A stretch of 64,000 bases of DNA from Casuarius casuarius (taxonomy: Eukaryota; Chordata; Aves; Casuariiformes; Casuariidae): assembly GCA_003342895.1 (NCBI GenBank), contig PTFA01000035.1, positions 728,022 to 792,021 on the forward strand, written 5' to 3'. Below are positions 13,541 through 26,009 of the stretch, piece after piece. A program made the position numbers and the translations under genes. Numbering within the stretch: the stretch's first letter is position 1; each line of letters begins with the position of its first letter. The notes under the pieces are model-generated. The model ran no database searches. It was not told the DNA's origin and saw only the letters and a list, made by a program, of their open reading frames with translations.

Positions 13541-14201
13541 TATACCACCAATAAATCTTAAAACATAGTGTCATGCTAGGTTGAAATACCAGAACAGGTA
13601 AAGTAGGGTGAAAGCAGTATGAAGTTCTCAAATGCAAAGATATCCAGAACTTTTCTCAGAGCCAATGCCTAGGGCTTAAGTTCTTTGGGTGACCCTTGTA
13701 TTGTTTTCATACGTCTTATTACAACTTCACCCAGATGGCGTTTTGGGCCACTAGGAGTGTATGTATTTTAAATTGATACTAAATATTCGCTTATGATGCC
13801 AGTGGTATTGGTTTTCTTCCTAAAGGGAGGAAAAGAGATTTTGGACAATGGTATTGTAACTGGAAATTAGTTGGAATATTGGAAATTAATGCTGTTTGCC
13901 CCTTTGTAATGGTTTCTCTTATAGGGCTAGAATTTTTCCAGTGTTCCTTGAAACAACTTTCAGAAAGATTAGCATTGAGTAAGAGTTCAAACATGCAGAC
14001 AAATGCCTGAGAGCTTGTTCACTTGAATCAAGTTGCACATACTCGCTAATGCTTTCAGGACTGGCTCTTTTATTTAGAATACACTGAGAAGTGCATAATA
14101 TTGGCAGCAATGGGTTCTTGCCTATTAATTTCCTGCATTGAATGTAATTTAGAATACTATTGCTAGTCAAAGCAGCATACTGCCACTGCATATTCTTGAG
14201 A

Positions 14202-14237
14202 AATGAATGAATGAATGAATGAATGAATGAATGAATA
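14202..14237 (+). repeat. (AATG)n microsatellite
   Basis: Eight perfect AATG units are followed by one AATA. It is a simple tetranucleotide repeat and likely polymorphic. Confidence 0.97.
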
Positions 14238-15469
14238 AAACAAAAGAAATTTCAGTAGCTCTGTAACATCCATTCTGGAGGAGTCGACAAAATGATCATG
14301 CTCTATTAGAGGATTATAAGAAGCCGTGACTTCCAATGCCTCCTTTTACATATATACATTCCTGCTCATGATCGCTGAAGTACTCAATTTGTATGATTTG
14401 CAGTAGTAGCTGTATTTTATTTTACTCCTTGCAAAAGTTAATATATCTAACTATATCTTCCCTTTCTCTTATGAAATGTTTGATCATATACAATGCATAA
14501 ATTGAGTGCCTATTTTACAGTGTGTTTCTTCTACACATAAACTGTCTTTTATAGCAAACAAAATTACAGTAAACTCATTTTGATCCATGCAAATCCTGTA
14601 CTCTGCTCCAAGGCTGCATGACGCAGAAGCCAAGTGAGTTTAGCTGTTCAAAATGGAAGAAACAGGATGCATTCCAGGAAGTCATGACACATACATTACC
14701 TGCCTGTAATGAGAAAATCACATTACCTTTGAAAACCCTTTCATATACTGCAAAAAATTTTATTACCTCAATGCAAAAATTATAGCTGACGTGGCACTTT
14801 TATCATGCCCTGATTTCAGGTGCTTAAGGGCACTTAAACTAATTATATTTTAGGGTGAAATGTCTCATGCTTGTTCTTTAGTGCACAGTAAATGTTTTGG
14901 AGAGTTTTGGTAAAATTACTTTCTAGGTTATGATGTTTTTGCAATACTGTTACATGGAGCCTCTGGGTAGTTCTGTAATACAAACATAGTAATAGTAATG
15001 AAATAGGTGTCTTTGAAAGGTGTGACCTTCTAAATCAAAATAAAAACCATTGTAAATCAAGTTTGTGAGTAACTCTGCTGGTAACAGAAGGATCTGAACT
15101 GCATGTGAATGCATTTGAAATGCAAGTTACATGTGTTTATCCCATTTGTCACTAGGCCATGCGTTAAACACATCTGAATTTTACATTAATGGATAGAAAC
15201 ATGTACTACTTGTAATTTTGGCTAGAAAAGTATACTTTTGAGGAACTGTTTGAGGTCCAGTCTTGCTACTATCAAAATGAATGCCAATGACAGAATACTC
15301 TTTGTTTTGATTTGTGTTTATCTTGTGTTTCTTTCAAAGGCAATCCAAGCAACTCGGCTTCATTTCATTCATGTCATTTCAATACATTTCAACTATTTCT
15401 GTTGTAAGTAAGTCATTTATATATGTTTAAAAAGGAATTGTGACAAAAGGGTCTTGGCATGCATTTTGT

Positions 15470-15493
15470 TCTCTCTCTCTCTCTCTTTCTCTT
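15470..15493 (+). repeat. (TC)n microsatellite
   Basis: A nearly pure TC dinucleotide run ends in TTTCTCTT. It lies in unremarkable AT-rich DNA. Confidence 0.93.
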
Positions 15494-17913
15494 AATGCCA
15501 AACTGAATGTTAGAAAAGAAGATAATAGAAACAACTAGTTTGTATTTGCAGGAGAGAAGAAATGTGTAAATATAAAGAAAAGACCATGGAATTTGCATGG
15601 AACTCATACATAGGTTGTCAGAGTATTCCTTGCTTGAGAGAGCAATATAATGAGTAAAAATCAAAATTAATAGTGGTCTCAATATAAACAACAGTGATAG
15701 AAGAACAGGAAAAGAAAACTTTTCAGGAGTATACATGGGATTCTGAAATCACAGCCTCAAAGTTTGTCTCCAAGACAATAGATTTAAAAGTCCATTGTCA
15801 TTCTGTGTAAGTGCCAGCAACACTTAAACTGATATCGGAGTAATTTCCATAAGCCCTAAGTTGCCATGGAATCTTGGTATAGGTCCTTCATTTGCTCTGA
15901 AAACACTATAAAGTGTTTCTCAGCATGTAAAGGCATCTAACCTTTCAACTTATAGGTTTCCCTTGAAAATGCCCTTTGAAAGCAGTGTTTAGGGTTCTTA
16001 AGGAGTTGCCTATGTAGGAGTAGCTCATGAAGGCTGTTATATACCAACTTCTCGCATGGATGCTTTTGTTCCTTCCCAAGAACTCTTCTGTGAGATTGCA
16101 CTTGCTCCTTTATGCAAGTTACTTAAGCTAAACTATAGAATAGGTGCTCTTGTTATGGAATAACAGCGTTCATATAGAGAATTGATGTGCATTAGTTGTT
16201 GCACTTAAAATGCCTGCTTTTGCCTATTCATGAAGACCTCCCTGCGCAGAAAAAAGCCTTGTGGCCTAGGTACTTGAAAAATTTACCCTGCATATTGCCT
16301 TCTTACCCAAATCAAAAGCAGAGCTGTAATTTTTCAGTGTTATGACATGGCTTATGTAGATATTGGCCTTTATAAACCATCACAAATTTGTGTACAAGAA
16401 TTTGTGTGTTGAGTGATGGTAGGACTAAACCTGCAACCTGTTTCTTTCCCCTTCTGTAAGGAACACAATATCTCTTTATACTCTGGCAAACTAATCTAAG
16501 CTTATTTGTATTCAGGGTCTAATAGAATATTACGCTGAAAGCCTATCTGATTGCTGGCATTTTTCAAAAGGCAGAGAACTTTATTATAAAATTAAGACTT
16601 GATAAGAAGTCCTTCATGCTGCCTCATTCATTGCTTCGAAACATTGATACTATCTTTTGCCAGCCATTAAGAATTGTTCGTCCTGAATCCAAAAGCAAAT
16701 TGATTTGTTGTCAGCACACTGCATGTACTGGACAGATCTCTTTTATCCTGAGAATTCAGAATCTGATTTCGCTGTTTTTCTTGGACTGGCTGTACTTCTG
16801 AAAAAAAAACCCTCACAGACTCAGCACCCTGCCAAACAATTGGACTTTCCTGGAGCAGCTGGCATATAATTTATAAATGAAGAATAGGAATATTTCAGCA
16901 GCACAGTACTAATCACTGTTTCCACTGGGGCCATGACTTAAAAAATACTGGGTTTTTTCTTCGCACACCCACATCTTTCCTTCATTCCTGCTACCAATGC
17001 TAATCAAGAAGTCAGTATTATTCAGAGCTCCCAGAAAATCTAAATTATTAGTCATGACCAATTCTTTATGCACTACCTTTTAGCTTCAATTTTCTCTCTT
17101 AGGTAATGGCTCTACTCAAAAGGAAATATCTGACAGACATACAGCTTCTTCTATAGCTGTCTCCAGTAATAACATTTGAACATAATTTTGAGAAAATGAG
17201 TGCGAAGAAATCAGAATCAGGTTCTATTTATACCTCTGAGTTTTTCAGTATAGTTAGAATAGGCATAAAATATATGTTTTTACTGAGCTTATCAATTCAC
17301 ATACAGGCAGGATTTCCCTTAGCAGAGGGACTGGGAAAATTAGCCATAAACAGTCCTACATAAACCTTTCTGAAAGTCCTGGCACTATTTAGATACCTTC
17401 TGTGTAGCTCATTATTCATGATTTGGATGACGTGCCAGAAGTACTGTGGAGGAAGGAAGCCCCCTCACAACGTTTATGCCACGATGTTTAAACTGCGAGC
17501 TTAGGTTATAAGAGCTTAAGCTTAACATTTATCTGCATAGTGAGAGAAGGAAGGTTTCACTAAGTGTTTTTTATCCTGGCTATTTAGGTTTCTTATCGTT
17601 CTCAGGAACAGCGCTGGGAATCTCAATTTCTGCAGTAAGAGAGTCTTACAGCAGCGTGTTCTTCTGTCTCCTCCTCACAAATGCCTGAACAAAATCATAT
17701 TTTGATAATGCTTTCCCTGGCAAGTTAGCATGAAATGGTGTTTGATTTAGTGTGTCAAGGCTGATTCAATGGCATAATGAATAGCAAAATGTGAGACACT
17801 GATCTAAGAAAAAAAAACGATGTCAGATCTCTTCAGTTTAATGCTTTCCTTTGGACTTGGGTATCAGAGGCAAAGCTTTGTTTCCAAGGTGATGAGGAAG
17901 AATTAAACCTGTC

Positions 17914-17929
17914 TTTTTTTTTTTTTTTT
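17914..17929 (+). repeat. T16 homopolymer
   Basis: A sixteen-base T run. It could be the tail of a minus-strand retroposed copy, but no recognisable body adjoins it. Confidence 0.9.
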
Positions 17930-18049
17930 AATAACCCATGACTGACACATTGTATTGATGGGGATTAGTGAAAAGATGAAATGAAGCCATTAGAAATAGA
18001 TTTTGAAAAAATGATTTTAAATAAATACTTTCTCACTGGCTGGAGAAGG

Positions 18050-18560
18050 TCTTAGTAAAAGGGCAGTATGGGAGGAAGTTAAGGAATATAAGAGGAGGAA
18101 TATAACAAAAAGATAAAAGAATAGACGAAGTATGATTCATTTGATGAAACTAGTAAGACACAAGGAGAGATTTAGATGATTGTGACTGTGGAGCATCTAT
18201 AACGTGGATGAGAATGAGAAGCTTAAGTGAGATGTGGAATTATTTTGTTTGCTGTATTCTGGAAATAGAAGTGAAGAAAGAGGGCAATTGCATCCAGAGT
18301 AGTGTGGCAGAGTTGGAGACAGTGAAAACATGGGCTATTGATACCAGCAGTAAAACGGAGAGAAAGGACCAAATTATTGTGATTTGATGAAAGAACTGAA
18401 AGTGTTAAGAAACTGTCCAGAGAGCAAGAGATCAACTAAACTATACTGCTGAAACAGGTGGCCTGTAGCAGTGTTTCAAAAAAAAAAAAAAAAAAAAATC
18501 AGCAGTACAGGAAAAAAAAGGAATCGGTAGAAAAGGAGAGCTCAGACATGATGCAGCAGA
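18050..18560 (+). other. Purine-biased block with internal A20 tract
   Basis: The plus strand is strongly enriched in A and G over about 500 bases, in contrast to the DNA on either side. A run of 20 A lies at 18479-18498 and a further A8 follows near 18513. One reading is an old retroposed copy ending in a poly-A tail, but I recognise no parent gene and the frames are broken. A simple local strand bias is the alternative. Confidence 0.4.
18479..18498 (+). repeat. A20 homopolymer
   Basis: Twenty consecutive A bases at the end of the purine-biased block, followed by ATCAGCAGTACAGG and another A-rich run. Confidence 0.95.
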
Positions 18561-18934
18561 AGTTACTGGAATATAAGACTGCAAAGCATCATCTGCTTTG
18601 TTGCCACGGGCTTATGGCCAGTCCTGCAGATAACAACCTTATAACCAATGTTGCACACATCTTTTCATGAGATGAAATGGAACTGAGCTATAAAAACAAG
18701 ATAGAAATTCTCCTTGAAACAAGTTTTAGCTGTGTAGAGGAGATACTTCTTGCAAATGCAGCAGAAGCAAGACAAAATGAAGTTTGCTTTGACTGGAATG
18801 AAGTGAGATGTATATTCACCAGGAATTTGCTACTCACATGTATAATCTCAACCTATGTTAAATCCACTTTTTCTAGGACCGATGGTGTTTTTGCATTATA
18901 GACTGCATAATTCTCCATTACACACACAGCAGAT

Positions 18935-18975
18935 CCTCCCTCTTTAGGAGGAGTAGATCCTTCTAAAAAGGGAGG
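18935..18975. repeat. Imperfect hairpin, 12-bp arms
   Basis: CCTCCCTCTTTA at 18935-18946 pairs with TAAAAAGGGAGG at 18964-18975 at 11 of 12 positions, around a 17-base loop that itself contains GGAGGAG. It lies downstream of nothing recognisable, so its role is unknown. Confidence 0.6.
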
Positions 18976-19207
18976 TCATATGCTGTTGCAGAGTAAAAGC
19001 TTTCCTTCCTTCCCCAAGGCCCTGCGACTTCCTTGGTATGTCCTTTCTTGTAGTGATGGGACAATTATTAGACAATTGCAGGCTAAATAGAACAAGAGAA
19101 TTTAACTCCTTCCTGAGCCAGGGCTCATTTATCTTAGATTTGTAAAATTGAAAGCTTCTCTCCCTCCTTTCCAGTCAATTTAATCCTATTCTCTGTTCCC
19201 TTCTACC

Positions 19208-19225
19208 AAAAAAAAAAAAAAAAAA
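19208..19225 (+). repeat. A18 homopolymer
   Basis: Eighteen consecutive A bases. No retroposed body was recognised upstream. Confidence 0.93.
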
Positions 19226-20160
19226 TCCCAAACCTCAGAGAAACCAACACAAACAAGATTTTTGTTCTAATTAAATTAAAATTGGAGTGAATCAAAAATC
19301 TCAATCCTGATCATGTTAAGTGAAAATATGACAAAGGCACATTTCCCCTCAAAGCTCTGTCTGAGAGAGACCTCGCAGTCAGATAAAGCTGGCTGTATTT
19401 CAGAGCCACTGGACTGTTTTTTTTTCCCCGCTTAGTACTTCTAGGAATTATTTTTCAAAAGAGTCAGAGTCACCTCTAGAAGCTATAGTGCTTTCACTCG
19501 TCCAGACCTCCAAATGCCGTCTTGCCCCAGGAAATAGAAAGTTGACTGTCATAAGCTCTGTAACCTGCTAAGCTTGAGAAAAACATCTGAATCTGTCCCC
19601 ACGGTCTTTGTCAGTAGGGTATCTCCAGTTCTTATTTTCTTTTTATTTGAATATTTGAAGTCTCCTTTGCTGGAGAGCCACTGCTAAAAGTTTGGAAGGA
19701 AAAGCTGCACTGAAATAGAATGGGTAAATGAAGCACTAACGATCTGCTGTCAACATTTGTATTGCTCATTACTTACTTTATAATCAGGGTAAAGCAAAAG
19801 AGGTAGTGACTTGATACCAAGCTTAATGTTGCTCGTGTGCTATACTGTATAGAAAGACTTCTGAAAAAAAATTTACTGCTGCAGCCTATCCTGTTTCTTT
19901 CTTTTTGAGTGTTTACTAAAGTCTTGAAATGTGTAAAAACAAAACTGCCAAGCCATATTTGGTGCATAATTAGAAAGTGTATGAGAAACAGTAAGGATTT
20001 CTATTTTGCTCTGGAGTGAAACATATCTTTGACTGAAAACATTTTAACCAATATTTCTTCTTGGTTACTAATTTGGAAGTTACATTAGGTTATGGCTCTA
20101 GTACTTTCAGTCACAAAATAATAAGCAGACCTTAGAACAGATAACTTTATCAAATATTAA

Positions 20161-20203
20161 ATTATTATTATTATAAATATTATATAACAATAATAATAAT
20201 AAT
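20161..20203. repeat. (ATT)n / (AAT)n inverted simple repeat
   Basis: An ATT triplet run (20161-20174) is followed after about 14 bases by an AAT run (20189-20203). The two arms are complementary, so the pair can fold into a long AT-only hairpin. Confidence 0.9.
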
Positions 20204-22813
20204 AGCTTTTTTATTTTGTAATGCTTGAAGGGAGACAGGGTACCACTTACTGAAGCTGTATATTGAGCACATCATAAGTCCATTTTTTTCAAAAAGAGGT
20301 TTTCTTCAGAAAATCTCGGTTTTATTTGCCTTTTTGTGAGTTAATTTTTCAATAAATCCAGTTTCAAAGATGGCAAACACATTATGTTTGGATCTTTACT
20401 CATTCCAGCTGCATTTAGACATATGTAATTTTAATAAATCTATTGTCATGATAAGTAGATGTAGTTAGAGTGCAGGTGTATTTAGAGTCTGAAAGCTTAT
20501 TTGGTTGAAAAAAGACAAAAAATCTTTGAGGAAAAATTTTTAATTATAATTGAAAAATACACCAGAAAAATATCTATTTTGTTTTTCACTGATCAAAATT
20601 AACATTTTAACTTCATTTGAAAAACACTTTTCATAATTTTTTTCTTACTGTTGCTACCACACTGCTATTCTTGCAAAAACTTTTAGCTGTCTGAAGTTAT
20701 ATACAGAATTTATCACCGTGAGGCTGTATGAAATAAAGACAACAAAGGAACTTAAGTACCAGCAATGTTTGTTCCAATATGTTGCATTTATATGTTGCCC
20801 AGGAGGAATTACAGATTTGATTCAGTGACCAAGTTCTCTTATTTTTTAACATTAATGCAAATGTTCTCGTTATTGGAAAAAATAGACATTTTTAATTCCA
20901 ACTGTGTTTTTTTTCTTCCAAAGGAAGACATTCAGTCAGCCCAATTTTAGAGAGCTGCTATGCAAAAATTGTCTGAGTTAGTTAATAGATGGATAGAAGC
21001 AAATACATGTTGTTGCTGTGCTTCTATTGTTTCTGAAAACCATACGGATCAATTTCAATTCATTTGTATTCACATGCCCTAAAAGCTGAGAAGTGGAAGA
21101 AAATGAGACATCCGTCATCCAGTACGACTAATGGTCTCTCAAAGCGCAATTCTCAGGAGCAGAGCATTTGACTAGTTTTACTCCCACTGGAACAATTATG
21201 AATATTGCAAGAGAGCAGAAATAGGACAGAACTTAAAGATATCCCAGTTGTGTACTCTTAGCCCAGATTTTGACTAGTTTGTTATTCCATTCAGTTTTAC
21301 ATTTGCTAAAATAGGTACCTCTGTTACTTGAAAGCAACAACCAGATTGCTTTTAGATGTTTACCTATACCCTGAGATCATTTGAAATTCTCACTCAAGAA
21401 CTTTATTTCCTACTGTGATAGACTTCAAGATATATCTCACTTATACCTGTATCAAACTAAATTTCATAAAGAGGTTCCATGATAAACAAAATGTTTGAGA
21501 CAGCATAAGAAAAAAATTTATTGGCAGCATTTTTTTCCCCTTTTAATAATGTTTGTTTGTTCCTCTAAACCTACGAGGCTAATCTGAAGAAACTAAGCAT
21601 GTGTCCATATACCAGAGTGCTGTGTAATGCAGAGGTATCCCTGTTGGCTTTAGTATCAGAAGCTTTATAGCTGTGTTAGGTTGAAATGATATTCAGCCTA
21701 ATTTATGATATATTAGTTCTCATATCTCTGCCATGTCCTTTAGCATTAATTTATGTGTCTTGGGAGAGCACTGCACTGTGTCATACAGGCATCGTTCCAA
21801 GCTATGAGAGAGAAAGATCTACCTAAAATCCCATGTTTGACTATCAAAGGGGAACACGGGAAAAAATTTCTAGCAATGCACAATTGCTGGGATGGAAGGG
21901 GTGCTTGCATTCATGTTTAAGGCAAAATAGGTTCAGAGTCACTTCATACTGCTGAGAGAAGAAACCATGAAATAATAATAACATAGAGGAATGTGAATCT
22001 CCTATTTGAACGCACTTTCTAAAAATCTTGGCATGAGCAAATTCAGCTTGTAATGAAAAAATATTAAAAAGGAACTGAAAATATATAATTACTTTCTCAA
22101 ATACTAAATGACATGTCAAACCACCATCTGACAGCACTAACATAGAAATAGAGCTAACCAAAGCCTTCAGAGCTCAGACTGCCATGACAGCTTCCTATAA
22201 CAAGGGAGGCAGAGACAGACTGGTGGAAGAGTAACATGTCTTTCACTGCTTCCTTTGTGATAATACACAAAGCTTAATGTCAGTCTAACATCAGAGGAGT
22301 TATCATGCAACATACTACCAAACTGCATTCTTTGAAAGATAAATTCACCGAAATATGTAGGTTGTAAAGGGTAGCTCAAATATAAAAGGATGCTTTATTT
22401 TATACAAATTGTTACTCAGATAAAGTAGTTAAATAATTTTGCTTCTACTAAATTTAGTGAAAATTTTGCTAAAGACTTGACCGTGAATAGAACAAAGCCT
22501 GCTATTAATCACATATAATTGGAGAATGAGAAATTAGGACACTGGAAGACATATTCCAATGAATCTTTCTACAACAGTGCAAGTTGCCAACCATACACAC
22601 CCATTTTTACCTTATGTCCAATGTTACTATCCCCACAGGAGAGTTAGCAAAATGAAGCATACACATGCTTCTCAATTGCTTCAGTACAAAGTCTTGCAGC
22701 TTGCCTTAAAGTTGCCTTCTTCCTCAATGTGAGCTAAGCAATTGATTTTGAGAGGTGTGTGTGAGAAGGGAAAATTTATTCTGGTCCACCTCTGTGGGCT
22801 GGTGTGCTCTGGT

Positions 22814-22872
22814 AGAGAGAGGGGATGGGAACGGAAGGGAAAGGAAAGGAAGGGAAGAGGAGGGGAAGGAGT
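22814..22872 (+). repeat. GA-rich polypurine tract
   Basis: About 58 bases are almost entirely A and G on the plus strand, with GGGAAAGGAAAGGAAGGGAA at its heart and a few pyrimidine interruptions near the start. It is a low-complexity polypurine tract of the type that can form triplex DNA. Confidence 0.85.
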
Positions 22873-25800
22873 AAGATCATTTAAAAAATTGAAGCTACTA
22901 AGAGAATAACCATAAATGCCACAAAATGCTTAATATGAAGCTTACACTTCAAACATTAATAGACCGAGAGAATTTTTTCCTTTATATTCCCAAATTTTAT
23001 CAGAACACTTATTTTGATTTTTCTTTGCTGATAAACGCTGAAGGTGAACAAAGAACTTACATAAGGAAGGAGCAATGAAAGCTTTTTTGTGGCTTCATGT
23101 TCCTCTCTGATCTTTTCTATGAAAACTGCAAAGAATTTCAGCAGAGCTTTAGATCTCTCGCTTTTGTATTTCCTGTGCTTCAAACACAGTTTGTCAAGCA
23201 TTGCTTTGTATTTAATCCAATAAATTCTGTATTCAGATAGCTATAGCTCACATATTTTAAACTCCATAGACAGCTGTATACTTTTCAGAGCGGGACAGTA
23301 TTAAGTTTGAGTGAACCAAGTATTTGTGAATATAAACATACAGATGCTAAAGCCAGACATAGTGAAAGGCTACAACTGTAGCTTAGCATGCTAGTCACTG
23401 GAGTCTTTCCACCATGGGTTCACAAGGTTTCTGCCCTTGAATAGTCAGAGTAAATTGTCTCCATTTGCTCGAAGGATTGAGTTGAAATTTTTTGCTCTTT
23501 TTTCTCTCTTAAGCTTTGTTGACAAAGAGAGAGGTAAATCTGAGGAGATGCAAGCAAAATACCAGCTTCTAAATGCTTATGCCTTATAACCTGCTAGCCA
23601 ACAGCTCTGTCAAACTTTTAAATATTTAAAATTACACCTAACTGCGCCTCCATGATACTTTGGGGACTGGGTGTTTTGGAAATCCTATGGTCCTTTATGC
23701 ACACAGAATCCTATTTACTAGCAGCTTTGCAACCTTTCCTACCACATCCTGTAGCCACTTCTGGAGCATGTAGGGAATTGTCAACAACTGAATAAAATGA
23801 TGAATATCCTTTAGAGGGTATTAAGATGCTGGTGGTACTAATGGGAAGGACAAGAGCAGAAAGCAATGAGAAGAAGAAATATTACATCGGTACCAAAGAT
23901 ACCTAAGTCAAGTACTCCCATTGTATCATTCTCTTCTACAGTATAGAGACAGCTGAAGCTGCAGGCAGATCACATTGCTGCTCCAAAGATTTCTTCACTG
24001 TGTATAGCTGATGCTGCGTGTTTTTAGTGTAGTTAAAGGCTGTTTCTGTTTACTTCACTAGTGCTGGCCTATATACAATTTGCAAGCTGCACTATCTCTG
24101 ATGTCCTTCTATTAAAAAATAGCCTGCTCAATAAATAGTTAAAACTATTGCTGGAAATAGTTGTCTGGGTTGATCCCAAATCTCACTGTTATTACTGACT
24201 CAGACTGGAACAGTAATAATAATGGTGGCCTACTGTACTCCTTGACACAGAAACCTGACAGTTTGATAATTTTGTCAGATATGCCTTTCCATGCCCATAT
24301 GCTAAATTACAAAAGTGAGATTTCAGACCACACTCCTGAGGCGTTCACCTTTAGTTTGCACAGAGTTGCATTTTTTCCTCCTTACGGAACTAAATCTTCA
24401 TAAAGCAACCGCAAACGGCTGCCAGCTTGGTGTGATAATGTGCACAGCAGCAAACCATCAAATACTCAGATCAAAGGAGGTAATGAGAACAAGCTGAGTA
24501 ATTGGACTGGCCTGAGTAGGAAGAATCTAGCAAAATTTTGAAATGCCATTTCAATTTACTGTAACTCTATATCATGCTAACCATCCTTCCTTATGCAATT
24601 GGGTTTTATTCACTGTAATTGCTAGGAGGTATCCAGAGTTAGTAGTGAGGTTAGTGTTTGTGACAGTGTTAGGGAATGTGATAATGGTAATGATCATCTG
24701 TAAATGGAAGCTTGGGCATCAGTTGTGCAGATCTGAAGACATAGGCATAAGTAAGAATCAGAACTATAGTCTTTTACATTCTTGTTTTGCTTAGCTTAAG
24801 AAAATATTTCAGCTATTATTTGACTGGATGGATGCCTTGTAAAAGCTAATTTAATCAGTAGAATTTCTAAGATACAGGTTAAAATCTACTGATTTCATCA
24901 CATAGCTAATGGCTGTATACAGAAATCATATATGGGCTTGGCAGAGATTCTTTCTGAATTTAGTAGAAATAAACTGTCTGTTGAACCAGAGTAAAGTATG
25001 TTTCTTTGCAATCGCCTGCTGATCTCCTATTTTTATCTCACTAAATGTCATTTTCATAACCTTATCTACCGCATGTTAAATTCCTAAATTTGTTTCTGAG
25101 AAATGGAAAGCCAAAAACTACAGAAAAGAAAGAACATGAGAGAAAAGCACAGGATTAAAAGAACAGAAATCAAAAAGAAAATAGAAAGGCAGTGATAATA
25201 ATCAATAGACAAAAGCAATAAGCAATTCTAACTTCAGAAAGCACAGTCATATTGTTGAGACTTTCCAGTTAGGAACATGTGGGGTTGACAACCACATAAC
25301 TTAAAGAAATAATCTGAAATTTAGAAACTGTTGCATAATAAGTTTTGTGTAGAGAATTAACTATAAGATGAATTTCTTAAATGTTCAGTATAAACTGTAT
25401 TCCCGAGTTTGCTTGAGTATCTGAGGGAAAGTGCTGCATGTCTGTAATTCAAACCAGCTTTTAATTCTGAATTTCCATTGACAGAAAGGTCAGGGAGAAG
25501 AGGTGACACTCAAAACTTCCGATCTCCAAGAGATGTCAGTCTATTGTCTTGATTTGGGAAACTTCCTGTGCATGAAAGCATTTATAACTTTCTTTAAGAT
25601 CAAGAGGCTGCTAAAGTTGTTTTCAGTGTACTACTTCAGATGCTTGAAGTACACGAAGCACTGAGAGTTTGTTAATATGTTTGACTCATGGTAAATATTA
25701 TTCATCTTCCTTGTGCACAGGGTTTGTTTACAAAAATCTGTAAGAACACTGTCAACCAGAAGTATTAAAGAGCAGTGGTAACAATTCCTTATTGAATTTT

Positions 25801-25879
25801 AATTACTTTTTCAATGGATTAAAAAGGGTTGCATATTTCATAAAAGTAACAAGGAATATGCTCAGCTCCTCGTCACCAA

Positions 25880-26005
25880 GAGGCCTGATAGTCGGTAGAG
25901 CTTGCGCTAAACCTGGGGAGCTACTGAGTTCTAGTCCTGCCCTTCGCCACTGCTTCTCTGTGCATCCCTGGGCAAGTCACTTAGACCAGAGCCTCAAAGG
26001 CACGT
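25880..26005 (+). mobile_element. MIR/CORE-type SINE relic
   Basis: The 5' part (GATAGTCGGTAGAGC, then GAGTTCTAGTCCTGCC about 35 bases on) looks like the A and B boxes of a tRNA-derived SINE head. The 3' part reads CCCTGGGCAAGTCACTTAGA, nearly identical to the conserved core of MIR-type amniote SINEs (CTTGGGCAAGTCACTTA). Order and spacing of head and core fit one element. The head is too degraded to be a real tRNA gene. The tail is not clear beyond about 26005. Confidence 0.7.
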
Positions 26006-26009
26006 AGGT

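Larger units (their letters stand above)
13545..18040. other. AT-rich non-coding stretch with two microsatellites
   Basis: Apart from the AATG and TC microsatellites and a T16 run at 17914-17929, I recognise nothing. The segment at 14640-14900 has the look of a conserved non-coding element, with two near-repeats of a TAATGAGA/CATTACC motif and an intact TGACGTGG site, but no alignment is available to confirm it. Confidence 0.55.
18500..25875. other. AT-rich non-coding stretch, simple repeats only
   Basis: No gene or dispersed repeat was recognised. It holds an imperfect hairpin (18935-18975), an A18 run (19208-19225), an ATT/AAT inverted low-complexity array (20161-20203), a GA-rich tract (22814-22872) and an A-rich, purine-biased patch near 25090-25210. 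None of the short open frames has a recognisable product. Confidence 0.6.

Noticed and set aside
25885..25960. Possible tRNA gene
   Set aside because: A- and B-box-like sequence is present, but no cloverleaf with paired arms can be formed and a SINE core follows, so it is a SINE head.
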